10,788 nucleotides of DNA, from the NCBI GenBank assembly GCA_035294325.1, contig DATGLE010000078.1:1-10788 (forward strand), read 5' to 3'. The notes under the pieces were generated by a model, which was given only the letters and a program-made list of their open reading frames with translations, was not told the DNA's origin and did not search any database. Made by a program: the position numbers and the translations under genes. Of the stretch, positions 6,571 to 10,788 are shown piece by piece; position 1 is the first letter of the stretch, and every line of letters starts with the position of its first letter. Source of the DNA: DATGLE01 sp035294325 (GTDB lineage: Bacteria; Chloroflexota; Ktedonobacteria; Ktedonobacterales; Ktedonobacteraceae).

Positions 6571-7885
6571 AATCTCAACTCCGCGCAATCCCGGAGAGGT
6601 GGACGACATGGCGGCTGCGCAAGCAAGCGCCGGTCAGGAAGATCAAGGCGCCGTCACCTACGATGCGCTGGTGCTGGATGCCAACCTGCGCCAATCGCTG
6701 GTCACGGTGCGCTCGCTGGGCCGGCGTGGATTGCGCGTCGCCGCGCTGGAGACCGCTGATATCCTGAAGCGCTCGCCGTATGTGCCCACGTTCTCGTCGC
6801 GCTGGTGCCGGCGGGCGTTTATCGCGCCTGGGTACGAGCAGGATACGGAGCCTTACCTCGACTATTTGAAGCAATTGCTGGCGAGCGACGGTGCGCATGT
6901 GCTCATCACCTCCTCGGATGGGACGCTGGCCGTGTTACGCAGGCATCGCGCGGAAATCGAACGGTCCGCGCGGATTGCTCTGGCGAAGGAGACGGCGCTG
7001 GAGGCCGCGATCAACAAGGATATGACGCTGGAGATCGCGCGGCGCCTGGGCATTGGCATACCGCGAGGGGTGGTGGTGAGGGCTGCCGGAGAAGTAGCGG
7101 AGGCGGTTCGCGAGATCGGCCTGCCGGCGGTAGTCAAGCCCGCCGAATCGTGGTTGTGGGGCGAGGGCGGCCAGCCGGGCGTGCGCCTGATCTGTCAACT
7201 GGTTACGACTGCCGAGGAGGCGCGCATGGCGGTGGAAGAACTGACGCAGTATGGCGGCGCGACCATTTTTCAGCAGTTTCTTACGGGCCGGCGCGAGGCC
7301 GTCAGCCTGCTCTATGCCAATGGCGAGATCTATGCTCGTTTCGCGCAATGGGCGAAGCGCACGCAGCCGCCGCTGGGGGGAACGTCGGTCTATCGCCAGA
7401 GCATTGCCGTGCCGGAGGATGTCGGCGAGAGCGCGGAGCGCCTGGTACGAGAGATAGAACTGGAGGGCTATGCGGAGATAGAGTTCCGGCGCGATAGCGA
7501 CGGTGCGCCCTACCTGATGGAGATCAACCCCCGGCTCTCGGCCTCCATCGAAGTCGCCGTGCGCGCGGGCGTGGATTTCCCCTACCTGCTCTACCAGTGG
7601 GCCAGCGGCGAGCGTATTGATCGCGTAGAGCATTACCGTACAGGCGGCTGGATGCGCTACCTGGAGGGCGATATGCTCACCACGGCGCAGGCCATTACGC
7701 GGCGTGGCAGGCCGGGCGTGACGCCGCCCGCGCAGGCTATCGCCGAGTTCGTGGGCGCTTTCTTTGTTCCCGCTGGCTACGATTATGTGGATAAGAAGGA
7801 TCCCCTGCCTATGTGGACCGCCACGCGCGATTTCGCCTACCGCGCGTGGCAAAAATGGGCAAAGCGAGAAGGTACGAAGAACTGA
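6548..7885 (+). CDS. ATP-grasp carboxylate-amine ligase-like protein, copy B
   Basis: 445 residues, a close paralogue of the protein at 2909-4213. YDALVLDANLRQSL is at 38-51, LITSSDGT at 119-126, NKD at 156-158, LPAVVKPAES with Lys 197 at 192-201, FQQFLTGRREAVS at 241-253, and EIEFRRD...LMEINPRL at 310-330 with Glu 325 and Asn 327 as expected metal ligands. It carries about five extra residues (near DILKRSPYVP, 71-80) relative to copy A. Two starts are plausible. ATG 6548, with GAGG at 6537-6540, overlaps deacetylase B by 23 bp. ATG 6608 (residue 21) has GGAGAGG at 6593-6599 and would leave a 37-bp gap. The first 36 residues are not conserved with copy A, so either fits. It would form an amide or ester bond with ATP; the partners are unknown. 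Confidence 0.88.
   Translation: MGKSLDDKISTPRNPGEVDDMAAAQASAGQEDQGAVTYDALVLDANLRQSLVTVRSLGRRGLRVAALETADILKRSPYVPTFSSRWCRRAFIAPGYEQDTEPYLDYLKQLLASDGAHVLITSSDGTLAVLRRHRAEIERSARIALAKETALEAAINKDMTLEIARRLGIGIPRGVVVRAAGEVAEAVREIGLPAVVKPAESWLWGEGGQPGVRLICQLVTTAEEARMAVEELTQYGGATIFQQFLTGRREAVSLLYANGEIYARFAQWAKRTQPPLGGTSVYRQSIAVPEDVGESAERLVREIELEGYAEIEFRRDSDGAPYLMEINPRLSASIEVAVRAGVDFPYLLYQWASGERIDRVEHYRTGGWMRYLEGDMLTTAQAITRRGRPGVTPPAQAIAEFVGAFFVPAGYDYVDKKDPLPMWTATRDFAYRAWQKWAKREGTKN
6593..6610 (+). promoter_or_regulatory. Alternative ribosome binding site and start for ligase B
   Basis: GGAGAGG at 6593-6599 lies 8 nt before ATG 6608, which is in frame with ATG 6548. This internal site is as good as or better than the one for ATG 6548. 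If used, the protein has 425 residues and no overlap with deacetylase B. Confidence 0.45.
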
Positions 7886-7940
7886 TAGATTTTGCCTGGG
7901 AAATATCCTCGTGGCGGCCCGCGCACTGTCCCCAGAAAAA

Positions 7941-7966
7941 CCTGCCCGTGAAAACGGGGACCGGGG
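7941..7966. repeat. Diverged single copy of the 41-bp-repeat core
   Basis: CCCGTGAAAACGGG at 7945-7958 followed by GACCGGGG matches the core of the tandem array at 9446-9732 (CCCCTGAAAAGGGG then GACCGGGG). The two arm differences compensate each other, C to G on the left and G to C on the right, so the 4-bp stem with loop TGAAAA is kept. Confidence 0.65.
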
Positions 7967-8009
7967 CGGTGGGAGACGGGATGAGAAGGGAACCGGGACG
8001 GGGAAGGGA

Positions 8010-8030
8010 AGACACCCGCGAGGGGTGTCT
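8010..8030. repeat. Small perfect hairpin
   Basis: AGACACCC at 8010-8017 pairs perfectly with GGGTGTCT at 8023-8030 around GCGAG. It is followed by CTAC. It looks like the centre of a dispersed palindromic repeat whose outer arms have decayed. Confidence 0.65.
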
Positions 8031-8083
8031 CTACATTGGCCTGGCAGGGGCCTGGGACGGAGGGGGACGCAATGGGGTGGGGG

Positions 8084-8115
8084 ATGGGCCTTGTGCTGGC
8101 CCATGCACTTTTTTT
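8084..8115 (+). terminator. Terminator-like hairpin just upstream of deacetylase C
   Basis: ATGGGCC at 8084-8090 pairs perfectly with GGCCCAT at 8098-8104 around a 7-nt loop. After GCAC comes a run of seven T (8109-8115). This is the form of an intrinsic terminator, weakened by the four bases between stem and T-run. It ends 21 bp before the ATG of deacetylase C, too close to leave room for a promoter between. It may therefore act as an attenuator that lowers expression of the third deacetylase relative to the six upstream genes. Confidence 0.5.
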
Positions 8116-8125
8116 CGTCAGGCGG

Positions 8126-8131
8126 GGTGAT
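8126..8131 (+). promoter_or_regulatory. Ribosome binding site of deacetylase C
   Basis: GGTGAT at 8126-8131 matches the 3' half of the full Shine-Dalgarno (AAGGAGGTGAT) and lies 5 nt before ATG 8137. It supports this start, which also aligns the protein end-to-end with its two paralogues. Confidence 0.6.
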
Positions 8132-8136
8132 GAAAT

Positions 8137-9288
8137 ATGCGTAGACGTATTCTTATTTGCATTGCGGCCTGCTTTTACTATAGCGGCCTGGTTGCTCTCG
8201 CACGCTGGTATGCACAGCGGGGGCAGCGCCGTCTCGTCATCCTGAACTACCATCGCGCGACGGGCGGCGATCTGCGCCGGCAGTTACTCTACCTGCGCCG
8301 TCACTATCGTATCATGCATGTTGAGGCCGCGCTGGAAGATCTCTATGCCTGCCGGAAAGATCAGAGCCTCAGCGAGCGTGGGCGCCGCCTGCCCCTGGTC
8401 CTGACCTTCGACGATGGCTACCGCGACAACTATACCCACGCCTTCGCGCTGGCCCGCGAACTCCAGATCCCCCTGACGATCTATCTGGTGCCCGGATATA
8501 TAGAGATAGGGAACTGTTTCTGGTGGCTCGAAGGCGAGCGGATTGCGCGGCAGGCTCAAGTACGGGATGTGGAGATTGCAGAGGATTCTCCTGTGCGTAG
8601 CGGCGCGATTGATCGCGCTATCAACGTCCCTTTGGAGCTGAACGGGCGCAATGAAGCGCGAGCCGGCGCACGAAAAGAAGTGCCAGTTCGTCCACGCCGG
8701 GAGCAGGAGCGAGCTTCTCTAGCGCGAGCGATTGACGCACGGCTGCGTCACGCTCGCTCTGTAGCCGAGCGAGAGGCATTTCTTGCCGAAGTGCGCGAGA
8801 AACTGGGGGCGTCCGAAGCAGTTCTGGACGAGGAAGCTCCGTATCTACCGCTCACATGGGAGCAGGTGCGGGAGATGGACGAGAGCGGTTGGGTTTCCTT
8901 TGGTGCCCATACCATGCATCATCCCGTCCTCTCCTACCTGGCTGATCCAGAGGAACTGCAACGCGAGGTAGCGCAGTGCCGCGTCGTACTGGAGCAGCAC
9001 CTGGGCCATCCGGTGCGCTCTTTTGCCTATCCCATCGGACAGGTGCAGCATATCGGCGCCGCTGTAATTGACGCTGTGCGGCGTGCCGGCTACGATTGGG
9101 CGCTCACTACCAGCTATGGTCTCAACACGCCGCGCAACGATCCCTACCTGCTCAAGCGCATCGAGGTCGATGTCGATCAACACTGGCTGGTTGTCGCCGC
9201 GGAGACGGCTGGCCTGTGGGGCTTCTTCTCCCGCTTGCGCTGGCTGCCCTTCATACGCAAACGCTTTACCAACGCCCGGGAAGATTAG
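8137..9288 (+). CDS. Membrane-anchored NodB/CE4 polysaccharide deacetylase-like protein, copy C
   Basis: 383 residues, third member of the deacetylase set. The anchor with FYYSGLVAL (13-21), ILNYHRATGG (35-44), TFDDGY (90-95), HTMHHP (258-263) and FAYPIG (296-301) are all present, so it should be catalytically competent. It is 37-38 residues longer than copies A and B. Almost all the extra length is one block of about 32 residues near 150-185, between DVEIAED and REQERASLARAID. The block is rich in Arg, Ala, Gly and Asn, and its DNA holds a palindrome. It lies in the helical insert between motifs 1 and 2, away from the catalytic motifs. No flavoprotein precedes it and no ligase follows it in the window, so it is an orphan from a third cassette or a separate duplicate. 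A terminator-like hairpin stands just upstream. Confidence 0.9.
   Translation: MRRRILICIAACFYYSGLVALARWYAQRGQRRLVILNYHRATGGDLRRQLLYLRRHYRIMHVEAALEDLYACRKDQSLSERGRRLPLVLTFDDGYRDNYTHAFALARELQIPLTIYLVPGYIEIGNCFWWLEGERIARQAQVRDVEIAEDSPVRSGAIDRAINVPLELNGRNEARAGARKEVPVRPRREQERASLARAIDARLRHARSVAEREAFLAEVREKLGASEAVLDEEAPYLPLTWEQVREMDESGWVSFGAHTMHHPVLSYLADPEELQREVAQCRVVLEQHLGHPVRSFAYPIGQVQHIGAAVIDAVRRAGYDWALTTSYGLNTPRNDPYLLKRIEVDVDQHWLVVAAETAGLWGFFSRLRWLPFIRKRFTNARED
8584..8692. repeat. Probable repeat-derived in-frame insertion inside deacetylase C
   Basis: This approximate interval encodes the block of about 32 residues missing from the two paralogues. It contains GCGCGAT at 8603-8609 and ATCGCGC at 8612-8618, an interrupted palindrome. 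A little further comes GGGCGCAATGAAGCGCG, which has a similar composition. In-frame expansion by a palindromic element, as known for Rickettsia palindromic elements, would explain it. The edges are estimated from protein alignment by eye. Confidence 0.45.
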
Positions 9289-9309
9289 TTAACGCCCTGG
9301 GCACGTTTT
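9274..9309 (+). terminator. Weak terminator candidate at the end of deacetylase C
   Basis: GCCCGGG at 9274-9280 can pair with CCTGGGC at 9296-9302 with one G-U pair around a 15-nt loop, followed by ACG and TTTT (9306-9309). The stem begins inside the last codons of the gene. It is weak by itself; the very stable palindrome that follows may do more to stop transcription. Confidence 0.3.
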
Positions 9310-9327
9310 CTGAGGCGACGAGCCGAT

Positions 9328-9445
9328 CCGTAGGGGCGCTGCGAGCGGCAGCGAGCAAGCCCGTGCATTCGGGCCAAAAATCCAACCGCTCGTTTTTGGT
9401 GAGCGCTGGCGGGCTTGCTCGCTGCCGCTCGCAGCGCCCCTACGG
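9328..9445. repeat. Large inverted repeat, 36-bp perfect arms
   Basis: Bases 9328-9363 are the exact reverse complement of 9410-9445, around 46 nt. The loop has two competing inner pairings: CCAAAAA with TTTTTGG, and CGCTC with GAGCG. The arm contains GAGCGGCAGCGA at 9343-9354, the same 12-mer as in the palindrome at 2800-2874. The right arm abuts the 41-bp tandem array without a gap. It has no transposase and looks like a miniature palindromic element. Confidence 0.93.
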
Positions 9446-9732
9446 GAAGACGACCTTCCCCTGAAAAGGGGACCGGGGTGTGAGGGGAAGACGACCTTCC
9501 CCTGAAAAGGGGACCGGGGTGTGAGGGGAAGACGACCTTCCCCTGAAAAGGGAGCCGGAGCGTGAAGGGAAGACGACCTTCCCCTGAAAAGGGGACCGGG
9601 GTGTGAGGGGAAGACGACCTTTCCCTGAAAAGGGAGCCGGAGCGTGAGGGGAAGACGACCTTCCCCTGAAAAGGGGACCGGAGCGTGAGGGGAAGACGAC
9701 CTTCCCCTGAAAAGGGAGCCGGGGTGTGAGTT
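9446..9732. repeat. Tandem array, seven copies of a 41-bp unit
   Basis: Units begin GAAGACGACC at 9446, 9487, 9528, 9569, 9610, 9651 and 9692, an exact 41-bp period. Each has a 4-bp hairpin with loop TGAAAA (usually CCCCTGAAAAGGGG), then GACC or AGCC, then GGGGTGTGAG or GGAGCGTGAG. Copies differ at these few sites in mixed combinations, as expected from unequal crossing-over or gene conversion. The period is not a multiple of three, there are no unique spacers, and long frames read across it on the - strand are by-products of the repeat. A related single copy lies at 7941-7966. Confidence 0.95.
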
Positions 9733-9788
9733 AAAGAATGTGTCTGATTGCCTGCACCATCGCCAGCGCATGTGACAGGTACTCGCCA

Positions 9789-9832
9789 GATAGAGTGTAA
9801 TGTGCGCATTTTCCCGCACATCACACTCTATC
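9789..9832. repeat. Inverted repeat, 18-bp arms with one mismatch
   Basis: Bases 9789-9806 pair with 9815-9832 except for one A-C position, around CATTTTCC. The arms read GATAGAGTGTAATGTGCG and CGCACATCACACTCTATC. A GC-rich hairpin follows four bases later, the same long-then-short layout seen at 144-224, so the two sites may be members of one composite element class. Confidence 0.85.
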
Positions 9833-9836
9833 CCGG

Positions 9837-9853
9837 GCGCGGCGGAGCCGCGC
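9837..9853. repeat. Short GC-rich hairpin
   Basis: GCGCGGC at 9837-9843 pairs perfectly with GCCGCGC at 9847-9853 around GGA. It is the second half of the composite beginning at 9789. Confidence 0.75.
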
Positions 9854-9921
9854 AAAGGCGCTGAGAATCACATTTACGCTAAAAAGCGATTATAAAAAAA
9901 CTATAAAGAGTTACTTTAAGG

Positions 9922-9949
9922 GCCTGGCAATGGTTGACATTAGCCAGGC
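9922..9949. promoter_or_regulatory. Operator-like dyad around the -35 box
   Basis: GCCTGGC at 9922-9928 and GCCAGGC at 9943-9949 are exact reverse complements. The half-sites are 21 bp apart centre to centre, two helical turns, and lie on either side of the TTGACA at 9934-9939. This is the usual geometry for a dimeric repressor or activator binding at a promoter. It could also be a transcript hairpin, but it lies upstream of the expected start site, which favours a DNA site. Confidence 0.5.
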
Positions 9950-9962
9950 TCCTTTGTATCAT
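9934..9962 (+). promoter_or_regulatory. Sigma-70-type promoter of the last gene
   Basis: TTGACA at 9934-9939 and TATCAT at 9957-9962 are separated by exactly 17 bp, with a perfect -35 and a five-of-six -10. The start of transcription would be near 9969. The sequence upstream (9886-9918) is AT-rich against a GC-rich background, as around many active promoters. This gives a leader of about 68 nt before GTG 10037. Confidence 0.75.
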
Positions 9963-10036
9963 GGATGCAGCCCGGCGCAATAATCCAGGGTGTCTCTATT
10001 TATGTGGGCGCGTTTCATGGGCTAGAAAGCTAGTTT

Positions 10037-10788
10037 GTGTTGCTCCAGACCGGTCACACAGGTTTTCCAGGACAGGGTTCGCTCGGCGACCTGGCTATTT
10101 TTATTCAGGAGATCAGACGCCTGCACGCGTTTGGTCGTCTCTCGCTGCGCAATACCGAGCACATCAGTATTGCGCACCTCTATTTTCGTGCTGGAAAGCT
10201 GGTCCATATGGTCGGGAATCGCGGCGACGTGCGCATGATCCTGGCCGACCTGCGCGAGTGGACGCAGGCTGTAGTACGCTTTGATCGTGGAGTGACATCA
10301 CGCGATGCCACACTCAACGATGAGCACGAGCGCCTTTTAGATGAGACGCTGGCGTATCTCTACCAGCGCGGCCTGCTCGTGCTGCCGGGGCCGCCGCCTG
10401 TGATCGAGGGCAATCTTGTAGCCTCGCGAGAAGCAAAGCAACTCATCACTCCCTGGGAATGGCGCGTGCTGACCGAGGCCATGCGCCGCGTCTCTCTGGC
10501 CGTCGCGCGCCTGGTGGGGCAGAGCGAAGCCCTCGCTGTGCTCCAGGATATTCTTGATGATTGCTCCTCCGCCTTCCCGGCCTTCGCCAGCCTGCGCATC
10601 GCGCCAACGGGCTATCTGGAGATCGTTGATCGCTCGCAACTTGACCGCATGTCGCGCGAAGATCTGATCGAAGGCTTTGCCGCGCTCTTCGCTACCTGCC
10701 AGTATTTTTGCGCGCCCATCGTTGGCGAGCGCGAAGCCCACCTGCTTATCGTCCATGCGCTGCAAGATGTGGGACCGGCGCTGGTCAA
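10037..10788 (+). CDS. PATAN/DUF4388-like regulatory protein, 5' part only
   Basis: An open frame runs from GTG 10037 to the window edge: 250 codons, no stop, so the gene continues beyond 10788. In-frame TAG at 10031-10033 limits the start to GTG 10037 or TTG 10040; the upstream AGAAAG is a weak ribosome site. Residues 13-45 (GQGSLGDLAIF, FGRLSL) through about 90 have the pattern of PATAN/DUF4388 domains: GSLGDL at the front, GRLSLRN, then LYFRAGKLVHM and ILADLREW (glycine-turn, basic, aliphatic). Such domains occur in two-component and GTPase-linked signalling proteins of Chloroflexota, Deinococcus and myxobacteria and are thought to mediate protein contacts. After a proline-rich linker near 115-121 (LPGPPP) a second, mostly helical part contains PWEWRVL; I do not recognise it. 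It has its own promoter and is probably unrelated in function to the cassettes. Confidence 0.7.
   Translation, partial: MLLQTGHTGFPGQGSLGDLAIFIQEIRRLHAFGRLSLRNTEHISIAHLYFRAGKLVHMVGNRGDVRMILADLREWTQAVVRFDRGVTSRDATLNDEHERLLDETLAYLYQRGLLVLPGPPPVIEGNLVASREAKQLITPWEWRVLTEAMRRVSLAVARLVGQSEALAVLQDILDDCSSAFPAFASLRIAPTGYLEIVDRSQLDRMSREDLIEGFAALFATCQYFCAPIVGEREAHLLIVHALQDVGPALV

Larger units (their letters stand above)
7886..8083. other. Repeat-bearing gap after cassette B
   Basis: No gene is supported here. The stretch is G-rich and contains a diverged copy of the 41-bp-repeat hairpin (7945-7958), a second hairpin (8010-8030) and degenerate pieces such as GGGAACCGGGACGGGGAAGG that resemble the 41-bp array downstream. 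It separates the tightly packed cassette B from the third deacetylase. Confidence 0.6.

Noticed and set aside
428..7885. Siderophore cluster based on the N-hydroxylase-like motif
   Set aside because: There is no peptide synthetase, IucA/IucC-type synthetase, acetyltransferase or iron transporter in the window. The ATGY motif alone does not prove lysine or ornithine hydroxylation.
6935..8104. 389-codon - strand frame opposite ligase B
   Set aside because: It is the shadow of a GC-rich real gene, which has full ATP-grasp motifs in the + frame. The same holds for the long - strand frames at 707-1678, 2804-3589 and 5491-6609.
8137..9288. Deacetylase C as a pseudogene
   Set aside because: The frame is intact, all CE4 motifs are kept, and the extra length is one in-frame block rather than a frameshift.
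9446..9732. CRISPR array
   Set aside because: Units are contiguous with a constant 41-bp period and no unique spacers; no cas gene is near.
9285..9855. Two overlapping - strand frames of 179 and 188 codons with repeated PFSGEGRLP/PFQGKVVFPS-like peptides
   Set aside because: They arise because the 41-bp repeat has no stop in these frames. The period is not a multiple of three, so the peptide repeats shift frame; no ribosome site or domain is present.
9934..10284. 116-codon + frame at the start of the last transcription unit
   Set aside because: Its start codon lies in the promoter itself. The other frame from 10037 stays open to the window edge and has a recognisable PATAN-like pattern.
10337..10765. 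142-codon - strand frame
   Set aside because: It is opposite the open PATAN-like gene and has no motif or ribosome site.

Overview
The window is GC-rich DNA. Every gene I can support is on the + strand, and the intergenic stretches carry many perfect palindromes and short tandem repeats. The repeat load, the codon use and the last gene (a DUF4388/PATAN-like regulator) suggest a large-genome soil bacterium. My best guess is Chloroflexota of the Ktedonobacter type. That guess rests on style and recall, not on a marker gene.

Layout. 1-427: a leader with no convincing gene, holding a 26-bp-arm palindrome, a second GC-rich hairpin, a tiny ORF with a strong ribosome binding site, and a further 10-bp inverted repeat. 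428-4213: cassette A, made of an FAD/NAD(P)H monooxygenase-like flavoprotein, a membrane-anchored NodB/CE4 deacetylase, and an ATP-grasp ligase. 4210-7885: cassette B, the same three families in the same order, joined to A by an ATGA stop/start overlap. 7886-8136: a repeat-bearing gap ending in a terminator-like hairpin. 8137-9288: a third deacetylase with an internal insertion of about 32 residues. 9289-9933: a gene-free repeat field with a 36-bp-arm palindrome, seven exact-period 41-bp tandem repeats and two further hairpins. 9934-10788: a near-consensus promoter and the 5' part of a PATAN/DUF4388-like gene that runs off the window.

The most striking point is the duplicated three-gene module (flavoprotein, deacetylase, ligase), with a third, orphan deacetylase. 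The A and B proteins remain clearly homologous but differ at roughly four residues in ten by eye. This suggests two parallel pathways with different substrates rather than a recent dosage duplication. A reasonable but unproven reading is a pathway that builds or tailors an envelope glycan or a small amide-containing metabolite. The deacetylase would expose an amine at the membrane, the ATP-grasp enzyme would activate a carboxylate and join it to an amine, and the flavoprotein would oxidise or N-hydroxylate a component. No glycosyltransferase, transporter or peptide synthetase lies in the window to fix the product.

Palindromes sit at several module joints: before cassette A, between deacetylase A and ligase A, between cassette B and deacetylase C, and after deacetylase C. 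They may have helped shape the locus. Two of them share a 12-nt core. The 41-bp repeat contains a small hairpin whose arms vary in a compensated way between copies.
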